A DNA stretch of 64,000 nt from Alloalcanivorax venustensis ISO4 (GTDB taxonomy: Bacteria > Pseudomonadota > Gammaproteobacteria > Pseudomonadales > Alcanivoracaceae), in contig NZ_ARXR01000015.1 in the NCBI RefSeq assembly GCF_015356855.1, forward strand, positions 1 through 64,000, read 5' to 3'. Below the pieces are notes generated by a model. It did no database searches. It worked only from the letters and a program-made list of their open reading frames with translations, and was not told the DNA's origin. Position numbers and translations under genes: made by a program. Below are positions 1 through 6,467 of the stretch, piece by piece; position 1 is the first letter of the stretch, and every line of letters begins with the position of its first letter.

Positions 1-199
1 GAGAATGGTAGCGTGAAACGAAGCGTGTCCACTTTATCGGGGGAAGATCAAAGACCTTCTGCTTGACTGACAGGAGGCGGTGGTCGAAGGTTAAATAAAG
101 AGTGAGGCTGTTTCCCGCTCGCGCCAGCCACACATAAATAGCAAGAGACAACAAGCAAATCGCCCCAAAACCAATCACTAAAATTTTTAATGCGATCAT
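1..199 (-). CDS. partial small membrane protein, function unknown
   Basis: The minus-strand frame opens at an ATG at 199-197 and stays open for 66 codons to the window edge, so the C-terminus is missing. The N-terminus (MIALKILVIGFGAICLLSLA) is a convincing single membrane helix or uncleaved signal anchor, followed by a polar segment. A modest AAGGG lies just upstream. It follows the 216-425 frame by 16 bp and has the same orientation as the other accessory genes and the gcv operon. No family recognised. Confidence 0.4.
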   Translation of the reverse strand, partial: MIALKILVIGFGAICLLSLAIYVWLARAGNSLTLYLTFDHRLLSVKQKVFDLPPIKWTRFVSRYHS

Positions 200-215
200 T
201 ATTATACCCTTAAAA

Positions 216-425
216 CTACAAATCACTCTTTTTCAAAGCACCAACAACATTTAACGGATATAACTCATTCACCCCTTCACTAAATAGCGACCCGCGCGAG
301 CTATCGTGAATTAGTCTCGCGTTAAGCTTGCCCATTCCCCTGGCAAGTAAAAACGTGATCGACAGATTAGTCAACAGCTCTACCCGCCTTTGGGTTAAAC
401 AGAAAAAGGGGTCTGAAAAAGCCAT
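216..425 (-). CDS. possible 69-residue hypothetical protein
   Basis: An open frame of 69 codons lies between the membrane gene at 1-199 and the first gcvPB remnant. The product would be basic, with no signal or motif recognised. No Shine-Dalgarno sequence precedes the ATG at 425. An internal ATG near residue 31 is directly preceded by AGGGGA with no useful spacing. It may be the tail of a decayed gene or simply chance; it is listed because nothing else explains this stretch. Confidence 0.22.
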   Translation of the reverse strand: MAFSDPFFCLTQRRVELLTNLSITFLLARGMGKLNARLIHDSSRGSLFSEGVNELYPLNVVGALKKSDL

Positions 426-436
426 CTTTAAGTATT

Positions 437-802
437 GCTGAATAACTAACGCCTACGCACTGCCAATCTTCACTCGAAATCCAAACCCTTCGCAGCTTTC
501 ACATCGTCCAGCCGGCGCACGGGCTGGGTGAACGACGCTTCGGTGACGGGCTCAGGGCTGGTGTTGGCTTCTTCCAGGATCTTGGCATGACGTCGATGAA
601 GTCGTCCATGGCTTCCTGGTGGGCTCGATGAGGAAGCATTCGGGAACCAGCAGCGGGAAGTAGATGGTGGGGGCGCGCTGATTGTAGTCGAAGAGGCGCT
701 TGGCGATGTCGAGCGCGGTGACGTGATTATCCTTCGCTTGTTTGGCGAAGGTGAGGGTGATTTGTGGCTGGCGCCACGCCCGCGGTAGACGGCTTGGCAA
801 AC
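437..802 (-). pseudogene. decayed 3'-end copy of gcvPB (copy 1)
   Basis: The stretch aligns by eye with the 3' part of the intact gcvPB at 6468-7940, from just after its stop codon back to about codon 373. Recognisable peptide pieces include [17 protein letters not shown] and [15 protein letters not shown]. It has no start, and small deletions (around 588 and 619, where codons around TETETKE are lost) break the frame, so it cannot make a functional piece. It is more decayed than copy 2 and stops about 9 bp from the end of the NYN gene. The original gene is the glycine dehydrogenase PLP subunit. Confidence 0.85.
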
Positions 803-810
803 TGAACGGC

Positions 811-1497
811 CTACCAGTAATCCGGCTTCCTGATTGGCTTCTTTCTTGTTGGTATCTGGTCGGGAAGGTGTGATTGCGAAAGCTCAACATCGGTGATGTG
901 ATGCCGAGTCCAGTCTGCAAACTCGCTGAGGCTCTTATTTCCTGGGCGATGCCCATTGGATGACTTTGGGTCTCTGATAGGAAAGATAACACCTAGTTGG
1001 AGCTGCCCGCCGAGGTCCTCTTTTAGGGCTTTCACGACGGGAGCCAAGTCCGTGTCATTCGAGACAAATACCTGTTGATCAACGCCCTCTTTGAGCGCGT
1101 CACGATAGGCTTCCAAAGCCATATTAACGTCCGTTTCCTTCTCCTCAAGGCGCCAGACATCAACTCGACGAGACTTATCAGGCGGTTGCCTGTATTCAAG
1201 GAGGCGAGCCCTTTCCAAGCTATAATAGCCTTTGATGATCTTTACTGTAGAGGGGTACAGCGCCTTCAGAGCCCGATGATAGGACTGCTGCGCAATCATG
1301 GCGTCCTGCCCGTGCGTGGCGATCTTGGCGTGTATATTTGCAGTAAAGAACTTGATGCAGACGAGATCAGAGGTTGGATCTTGTGCGCGGACAATGCGCT
1401 GGAATAACAGCTTCTGAATGTCCAGCCATTTATCCTGGCTATGTTTCAGGCAACCGTAGAATAGGTTGTAGCCGTCTACATAGATAATGGTTTTCAT
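811..1497 (-). CDS. NYN-domain (PIN-like) putative ribonuclease, LabA/DUF88 type
   Basis: The 228-residue product begins [15 protein letters not shown], the typical first strand of a NYN domain, with acidic residues expected at a metal-dependent nuclease site at D8, D123 (KETDVN) and D148/D150 (SNDTDL). NYN proteins belong to the PIN-like nuclease fold and usually act on RNA; the substrate here is unknown. Start chosen at 1497 because CGGAG sits about 9 nt upstream and because the longer frame to 1581 adds a non-conserved leader running through a terminator hairpin. The gene ends next to gcvPB copy 1. A short inverted repeat overlaps its Shine-Dalgarno region and a strong palindrome lies 140 bp upstream, so regulation of expression is plausible. 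Typical accessory or stress/defence cargo; role not established. Confidence 0.8.
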   Translation of the reverse strand: MKTIIYVDGYNLFYGCLKHSQDKWLDIQKLLFQRIVRAQDPTSDLVCIKFFTANIHAKIATHGQDAMIAQQSYHRALKALYPSTVKIIKGYYSLERARLLEYRQPPDKSRRVDVWRLEEKETDVNMALEAYRDALKEGVDQQVFVSNDTDLAPVVKALKEDLGGQLQLGVIFPIRDPKSSNGHRPGNKSLSEFADWTRHHITDVELSQSHLPDQIPTRKKPIRKPDYW

Positions 1498-1501
1498 GCA
1501 G

Positions 1502-1529
1502 TGGGGCTCCGGTAAAATTCGGTGCCCCA
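1502..1529 (-). promoter_or_regulatory. leader inverted repeat overlapping the NYN ribosome site
   Basis: TGGGGC-T-CCG pairs with CGG-T-GCCCCA across an 8-nt loop, immediately upstream of the NYN start. The CGGAG that would serve as ribosome binding site falls inside the stem, so folding of the leader could restrict translation. Structure is seen; function is inference. Confidence 0.35.
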
Positions 1530-1537
1530 GAAATGAG

Positions 1538-1560
1538 AAAACCGCCCAGAAGGCGGTTTT
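1538..1560. terminator. bidirectional hairpin terminator between DUF6161 and NYN genes
   Basis: AAAACCGCC and GGCGGTTTT form a perfect 9-bp stem with a 5-nt loop. Its A/T flanks give a U-rich end on either strand; on the minus strand it would end the transcript of the membrane gene at 1700-2968 before the NYN gene. Confidence 0.6.
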
Positions 1561-1635
1561 CCCGCCCCAAGCAGCAGCCAACTTAATGACCCTGCGAGGG
1601 GGGAGTCGTGCTTGATATGGTGCGATATCAACGAC

Positions 1636-1662
1636 AGGTTGTCAACTTTAAGTTGACAACCT
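1636..1662. promoter_or_regulatory. 27-bp palindrome, candidate repressor operator
   Basis: Perfect 11-bp arms AGGTTGTCAAC / GTTGACAACCT separated by TTTAA. No U-tract follows on either strand, which argues against a terminator. The form (TTGTCAA-N-TTGACAA) resembles operators of XRE-type or other dimeric repressors. It sits between the DUF6161 stop codon and the NYN gene, so the NYN gene is the likely target. No adjacent repressor gene was identified. Confidence 0.4.
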
Positions 1663-1699
1663 TGCATGAAGGAGTAACCAGCTAACCCACTGAAAAGCA

Positions 1700-2968
1700 T
1701 CAATTTTTCACCCTAGAGACACCAGCAATGACATCTGCGGGGCTGGGCATCGTGGGCCCGTGGTCGCCGCCCAGCAGACCTGAATCTGAGCGGCTGAAGA
1801 GAGCCTGAAGAACGATGTCTCTGGACTTAGTATCCAGAGCCCCTTCGTTGATTAAGGACAGATAAAGATGGGAGAGCTGCTCTCTTTCCTCTGCGTCACG
1901 CTGTAGATGATAGGAGCTGAATGTCAATCTCGAGAGGACGCGGACCAGGAAAACGGCTGCCGCAGCGGAGGCCCCGAACAGAGCGACGCCTTGCAAACTG
2001 TGCAGGCCGAATGGAATTTCGGATTTATTCGTTAGCCATTCCCAGAAAAAAACACCTGCGGCGACGGATAGCAGCAGAGAAAAAAGTACTAGCAACCTGG
2101 CCCAGCCTTTGCCTTGGCGTCCGAGGGCACTGGCCCGGTCCGCCCAATACTTAGCAGGCGCTTCCAGGCGAAGCTTTTCCCGATACAGCGCCTCCAGCTC
2201 CTTGTTACGCTCGACAGCATAGTCAGCCATGCTTTTAAATAGCTCCGAATGCGCTGCTACAGACTTTATAGAATCTTCTCTGTAATGAGTGAACCAATCG
2301 GCAGTCTGCTTCTGCATCCGGTCGAACCACTCTTTAAAGCTACTCTCTGTTCCGTTTCGCCAGCTGTCAATCTCATTGCGAAATTCCGCTATTTCCACTA
2401 CCAGCCTGTCGCGTTCTTCCTCCAGATCTTTTCTTAGCGTCTCAAACGACTTCTTCTCTGCTTTACGGCGCTTTACCAGATGCGACCGGTCTTGTAGGCG
2501 ATATTCGTAGGCCATCAGAACGCCGGTGAAAGAATCAAAGCTCGGCGGATTCCCTACCGTTTGGGCATGATCACTAATCATCGAATCACGAAACGCATTC
2601 CCTGATGTCTGGGAGTATTCGTAGGCGGCCAGCATGGCCTCAACAAAAGGGGCTCCTCTATATACCCAGTTTTGAGCCATCCAGTTTGTAAATGCCTTTT
2701 TGTCTCTCTCAAAGACCTGCCGGACTTGGTCGATATTATTCTTTTTGGGTTCTGCTAGCTCTGCTTCTTCTAAAGCACTCATCTTTTTTAAGAAGGCCAC
2801 CACCTGCTCTGGAACTGATGCCAGCGGCTTATCGAGGTTATTGCCGAGCTGCTCTCTTTTTTCGTTCCAGAATCGACGTTCAGCTTCCAGAAATGAGCGC
2901 ACCTCCTCCGAGGCTTTTAGCACAAAAGGCTGATTCGCCTTGTCGGCAATTTTCAAGTTAATGTCCAT
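1700..2968 (-). CDS. DUF6161-like membrane protein with coiled coil
   Basis: The 422-residue product has a polar N-terminal part, a charged helical stretch likely to form a coiled coil (about 160-205), two close membrane helices (290-311 and 327-345), and a C-terminal tail with SLINEGALDTKSRDIVLQAL and a LFSRSDSGLL motif that I associate with DUF6161. Start placed at 2968 (MDINLKIADK), preceded by a weak AGGCAG; the longer frame to 3046 adds a non-conserved leader. No enzymatic motif is visible. It lies in the accessory region between the two gcvPB remnants with the NYN gene. Family assignment is from memory of the C-terminal motif and is the less certain part; membrane topology is clear. Confidence 0.65.
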   Translation of the reverse strand: MDINLKIADKANQPFVLKASEEVRSFLEAERRFWNEKREQLGNNLDKPLASVPEQVVAFLKKMSALEEAELAEPKKNNIDQVRQVFERDKKAFTNWMAQNWVYRGAPFVEAMLAAYEYSQTSGNAFRDSMISDHAQTVGNPPSFDSFTGVLMAYEYRLQDRSHLVKRRKAEKKSFETLRKDLEEERDRLVVEIAEFRNEIDSWRNGTESSFKEWFDRMQKQTADWFTHYREDSIKSVAAHSELFKSMADYAVERNKELEALYREKLRLEAPAKYWADRASALGRQGKGWARLLVLFSLLLSVAAGVFFWEWLTNKSEIPFGLHSLQGVALFGASAAAAVFLVRVLSRLTFSSYHLQRDAEEREQLSHLYLSLINEGALDTKSRDIVLQALFSRSDSGLLGGDHGPTMPSPADVIAGVSRVKN

Positions 2969-3142
2969 ATTTGGCTGCCTGTTATAGGGCGATCCCTGAC
3001 TTTTATGGTATCCAGAAGCCAAGTTAGCGTACAAAGCCAACTTCAAGTTAGGTGTGATTACTGTAAGGCCACGTTTGGCCGCTTATTGTTATACGTCCAT
3101 AGCCAGCGCGGCGCAAACTCCTGAGCCACACTCGATAGCCTG

Positions 3143-3650
3143 TTGCGCAAACACAAAAATGGCGCCAGAAAAAGCCCCTCCAAATAGTAACGACTAACTA
3201 ACCGTTAGAACCGCACCATTACTCACTCCAAACCCAATCCAACTCCTTCGCCGCTTCACATCGTCCAGCCGGCGCACGGGCTGGATGAACGACGCTTGGG
3301 TGACGGTATCCAGGTCGGTGTTGGCCTCTTCCAGGATCTTGGCCATGGCGTCGATGAAGTCGTCCATGGCTTCCTTGGTTTCGGTTTCGGTGGGCTCTCT
3401 AGGAAAGCACTCGGGCACCAGCAGCGGGAAGTAGATGATGGGGGCATGCTGGTTGTAGTCGAGCAGGCCCTTGGCGATGTCGAGCACGGTGACTTGGTAG
3501 TCCTTGGCCTGTTTGGCGAAGGTGAGGATGAATTCGTGGCTGGCGCGGCGGTCCGGGTAGGCGGCCTGGCAGCCGATGGCTTCGAGGCGCTTGAGCAGGT
3601 GGTTGGCGGCGAGGCCGGAGTATTCGCAGATGCGGATGACGCATTCGCAG
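3143..3650 (-). pseudogene. 3'-end copy of gcvPB with its terminator region (copy 2)
   Basis: This copy matches the intact gene from about codon 349 to the stop and continues about 75 bp beyond it, including the degraded terminator hairpin (GGCGCC..AAGCCCC) and the TAACGACTAACTAACC motif. The frame is intact over roughly 125 codons (for example [19 protein letters not shown]) and is then shifted by a 1-nt deletion near 3253, so the natural C-terminus is lost. Joined to foreign sequence at about 3650, it has no real gcvPB start. Less decayed than copy 1. Confidence 0.88.
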
Positions 3651-3801
3651 TAGCCCCTATAAATAAGCACACAGCAGACACCTTCGGGCCGCTCCCAAGG
3701 GTCAAACGACAAGTCCTGACCCCACCGTTCGTTTCGCGCACATGATTTCAGTGCACGAACCGAGAGGAGTCTTAGGCGATTAATTTAAATAAAGACAATT
3801 T

Positions 3802-4416
3802 TTATTTACAGGATGAAGAATACTTAACAAAGTCAGATGCAATCTTTTTCGGAGATTTCCGGTCTGTAAAGGCTTTCTTCAACGGCCCTTCATCCATTAG
3901 CTCGACATAATGAAGGCCATCAACCAAACTTTCTCGGTCCATGCGTTTCAGCTCACCAAGAAACTCGTCGTACCATTCATCAAAATTTCTATATGGCCAA
4001 TCATCTGCTTCCTGGTTCTGAAACATACCAGCTACGGCTTCTCCATATTCCATTTCTATGTTTTTTGCTAAAATTCTAGTTTCATCGCTAGTGTAAGACA
4101 AATCAGGAATTCGAGCCGCAACAGCATTTGAAAGATAAACCAATAACGGCACCGAGATAGCTGGACAAAATTTTCTTTTACCTTGACCAACTTGCTGGAC
4201 GTGATCGGCAGCTATAAATACAGAAGCAACTTCTGGTCGAGCCTTTTTTAAAAACAATTTATCAATCAATTTTAGTTCATAATTGGTTGCAGACGAATCG
4301 AAAGCGGTCGCCAAAAAACCGGTGGGATCCTGCACCCCTTTTTTACTTATGTTCATTAAAATTTTATATTGATAATCTCTTCGCTTTTTTTCTGGAGATC
4401 TAATAAAGCCGAACAT
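3802..4416 (-). CDS. hypothetical protein, AT-rich accessory gene
   Basis: The 204-residue product (starting MFGFIRSPEKKRRDYQYK) shows no signal peptide, membrane helix or motif that I recognise; it is charged and looks cytosolic. The start at 4416 has AAAGG with 8-nt spacing (AAAGGTTAACGAAATG). A longer frame begins at 4521, but its ATG has only a poor ribosome site. The base composition is much more AT-rich than the flanking core genes, a sign of acquisition. It is the last cargo gene before gcvPB copy 2, 141 bp downstream of the TM2 gene. Confidence 0.6.
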   Translation of the reverse strand: MFGFIRSPEKKRRDYQYKILMNISKKGVQDPTGFLATAFDSSATNYELKLIDKLFLKKARPEVASVFIAADHVQQVGQGKRKFCPAISVPLLVYLSNAVAARIPDLSYTSDETRILAKNIEMEYGEAVAGMFQNQEADDWPYRNFDEWYDEFLGELKRMDRESLVDGLHYVELMDEGPLKKAFTDRKSPKKIASDFVKYSSSCK

Positions 4417-4556
4417 TTCGTTAACCTTTACGATCGGGATTGAGAGAGAATGAGGCTTGGCGTTGGCTTTTCGCAACCGAAAGCCAACCAGTGTAAATAG
4501 AGGCAGTTCTTGGTGCTGCATTCACCAAGAAAATATTTCCTCAGTCTCACCTGTGT

Positions 4557-4925
4557 TCAATGTTTATTACTGGCGCCGCCAAATCTGGCGTTGAATGTCT
4601 CGTCGCTCATCGTGATAAGAATAATGAATTCTATGAAGGCAATGATCGCAGGGATAAAAGTCCAGAAGAACAGAAGATAGATGATGCCTTGGCCTATCTG
4701 GCCCAAGTAGAATTTGTGAACACCAAACCCGCCCAAGAAGAAAGCCAACAGGGCGGCGGCAACCTTACTTTTACCGTTAGGCGCCATATTCACGGACGGC
4801 GGAGGCGCCATCTGACGAATACCACATTTCGGGCAGATCTCTGCCCGAGCTTTAATGATTTCACCACAATCCGGGCAAAACTTCTCATCCACAGCCTTTT
4901 TGCCTTTCATTTCATCAAGTTCCAT
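4557..4925 (-). CDS. zinc-ribbon TM2-domain membrane protein
   Basis: The 122-residue product has an N-terminal zinc ribbon (C17, C20, C31, C34: CPDC...CPKC), a Pro-rich linker, and a TM2 domain with its signature GGFGVHKFYLGQ (65-76) between two membrane helices (about 54-69 and 80-104). TM2 proteins are small inner-membrane proteins of unknown biochemical role, often with zinc ribbons. Start at 4925 is preceded by GGGGA with 5-nt spacing; a frame starting at 4967 adds a leader without support. It lies 58 bp downstream of another zinc-ribbon membrane gene with which it probably forms an operon. Confidence 0.85.
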   Translation of the reverse strand: MELDEMKGKKAVDEKFCPDCGEIIKARAEICPKCGIRQMAPPPSVNMAPNGKSKVAAALLAFFLGGFGVHKFYLGQIGQGIIYLLFFWTFIPAIIAFIEFIILITMSDETFNARFGGASNKH

Positions 4926-4982
4926 AATTTCCCCATGATTTAATATTGACAACAAGCAATGCCCCACAGCTGCAGCAAGGCA

Positions 4983-5654
4983 TCATCTTACTTCGCTTAG
5001 CGAATAGGACCTGACGGTAGCGGAACCATCTGCGTAACTTTCGGTTATGGTTAGCCGATCATCCGGCACGGAAACACGCCAGTGCACGGGTTCATCTCCA
5101 GCCCTTGTCCGCCAAGGGCCATCTTTCGTCGCCCAAACCAGCTTATTACCGTCCAGATAACATCTTAAATCCCACCGACTTTTATCGAAATCTCTAATAT
5201 AATGGAACTTGTAGCTACTTCCTGATTTGCCGTCAAAAGCCACTATTCCTACATTTTTCGACATGATGGTTGCGATACCGGCTCTACATATCTCTGTTTC
5301 CGTAAAGCGCCCCAGCTCAACGTCTTCTTCGGCAGCCAGGAACCCAAAGATTGCTACGTTAACCGTCAAACATAGAACAGTTAATGCAACCATGGACATC
5401 AAGTACTTTTTGTTTGGTGGTTTAGATGCCCCCAATTCCAGGGCCTCGTGGCGAAGCAGGGCCCTTTCCCCAGATCCTGCTATCAACTTAATTCCACAAT
5501 GAGTACAGAAGGTATCTCTTTCCCCGACCTGCTCTCGGCATTCCTGGCATCGCCTCACACTATCTTTATCCAATTTCCCCTCACAGACCTGTAATAATGA
5601 AATTCCTTTCCTGCATGCCTTTAGGCAAGGGCAGTAGTATTGCTCTGATTTCAT
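4983..5654 (-). CDS. zinc-ribbon single-pass membrane protein, unknown function
   Basis: From the ATG at 5654 the product has 223 residues: a Cys-rich N-terminus, a zinc ribbon (C36, C39, C50, C53: CQEC...CTHC), one membrane helix (about 84-107) and a soluble C-terminal domain of about 115 residues rich in beta-forming residues. The start is uncertain: the ATG at 5654 has no clear ribosome site, and a GTG at 5738 in the same frame is possible. The same build (zinc ribbon plus membrane helix) as the neighbouring TM2 protein suggests a shared role at the inner membrane, but nothing in the sequence names it. Confidence 0.65.
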   Translation of the reverse strand: MKSEQYYCPCLKACRKGISLLQVCEGKLDKDSVRRCQECREQVGERDTFCTHCGIKLIAGSGERALLRHEALELGASKPPNKKYLMSMVALTVLCLTVNVAIFGFLAAEEDVELGRFTETEICRAGIATIMSKNVGIVAFDGKSGSSYKFHYIRDFDKSRWDLRCYLDGNKLVWATKDGPWRTRAGDEPVHWRVSVPDDRLTITESYADGSATVRSYSLSEVR

Positions 5655-5746
5655 GTATAGGGAAGGCCAAGCGCGAACCTGGTCATAAGTAGTGGGTGCA
5701 GCCGCTGAGGCGGTGCGCCAGCCGAACTGAATACGCACCTAAGCAC

Positions 5747-6059
5747 TACAACTTAGCTAAGAGCACCGTTGCTGCCATTGCCAGCACGAACGCAGCAATA
5801 GGGCTGAATGACACGGCTAAGGCCGTGAACAACGCGCCGAATGCACTCAACCGAAGGTGCAGACTTGCTGAACTCGCCAATGCAGGTTGCGCCACAGGCG
5901 TTCCTCCATCAACTGGCCCCAGTCTTTCAGAATGCTTGGATTAGGGCCGTTCAGACTTTTGCTACTTTTTATATAACCCGCTTTTTTCAGGAAGTAGCAA
6001 ACCAAGCGGGACGTTTGGCGAAGCAGAGAAATTCTCCGTCTCACGCATTCAAAAGACAT
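5747..6059 (-). pseudogene. possible decayed small membrane-protein gene
   Basis: On the minus strand one frame (start 6059) gives KDWGQLMEERLWRNLHW and stops at 5847. A second frame, open across the same point, continues as SAFGALFTALAVSFSPIAAF, a clear membrane helix, and stops near 5747. A single frameshift around 5850-5870 would join them into one small protein with a C-terminal membrane helix. This could equally be two unrelated chance frames. No other explanation for 5739-6080 was found. Confidence 0.25.
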
Positions 6060-6080
6060 GAAGTACTACAAGATCATGTC

Positions 6081-6230
6081 TTAATTCTTGCATCCATTTT
6101 TGTCACAGGTGATTCGGTCGTGAGAATCAACCCAGTGACTTGGATGGTCCTTTGTGTTGTACCCACAGCCGGTGGTGCCACCCTTATTGCCTTGGTGGAC
6201 AACTCCGGTCGGTATGTGCTTAACAGCCAT
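6081..6230 (-). CDS. 49-residue Cys/His-rich small protein
   Basis: A short gene with a strong ribosome site: AGGAGGG lies 7 nt before the ATG at 6230. The product is 49 residues, with GGTTGCGYNTKDHPSHW (17-33) followed by RITCDKNGCKN at the C-terminus. The single Cys at 22 and the Cys pair at 42/47, with several His, suggest metal binding. I recall short proteobacterial proteins with a similar GCGYNT..HP..W...TC pattern but know no function. It lies between the gcv terminator and the zinc-ribbon genes and could be the first gene of that cargo module. The stop codon is TAA at 6083-6081. Confidence 0.7.
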   Translation of the reverse strand: MAVKHIPTGVVHQGNKGGTTGCGYNTKDHPSHWVDSHDRITCDKNGCKN

Positions 6231-6332
6231 TTTTGAACCCTCCTATTATTATATAATTCCTTTTCGCCGAAACTTCGTCGGCTTGTCAGCAGGTTTGCAC
6301 GAATGAAAACCTATTCGTCATCCCAATGCTCA

Positions 6333-6361
6333 GTCGCATTACTGCAAAACCATAATGCGAC
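6333..6361. repeat. inverted repeat GTCGCATTA/TAATGCGAC in the gcvPB-cargo gap
   Basis: Perfect 9-bp arms with an 11-nt spacer between the small Cys gene and the gcv terminator. No U-tract follows, so it is not an obvious terminator. The rest of 6231-6402 contains an AT-rich stretch with TATAAT on the minus strand (6253-6248) just ahead of the small gene and nothing else recognisable. Confidence 0.4.
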
Positions 6362-6402
6362 ACGCATCACAATTCAATACTCATACGCTCTTGTCGCGCA
6401 AG

Positions 6403-6430
6403 CACAAGAAGGGGCCAGAAAAGGCCCCTT
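6403..6430 (-). terminator. gcv operon terminator hairpin
   Basis: Read on the minus strand, AAGGGGCC and GGCCCCTT form a perfect 8-bp stem with loop TTTTCT, followed by a modest CTTGTGCTT tail, about 40 bp after the gcvPB stop. The equivalent position in gcvPB copy 2 has a damaged version of the same hairpin. Confidence 0.6.
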
Positions 6431-6467
6431 CGGAAGTAACGACTAACTAACCCTTAAAACCCCACCA

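Noticed and set aside
1653-1658. TTGACA inside the palindrome as a -35 box
   Set aside because: No acceptable -10 element lies 16-18 bp away on either strand.
1494-1703. A 69-codon minus-strand frame over the palindrome between the DUF6161 and NYN genes
   Set aside because: It runs through a terminator, a palindrome and the NYN start without a ribosome site; better explained as regulatory DNA.
3047-3053. GTTAGGT resembling an integron attC core site (GTTRRRY) in the cargo region
   Set aside because: No partner RYYYAAC site or attC fold nearby, and no intI gene; the cargo genes are not separated by attC sites.
3194-3712. A 172-codon frame that joins new sequence to the gcvPB remnant
   Set aside because: The start has no clear ribosome site, the upstream part is unlike any protein I know, and the remnant is frameshifted at its end; considered a relic, not a new gene.
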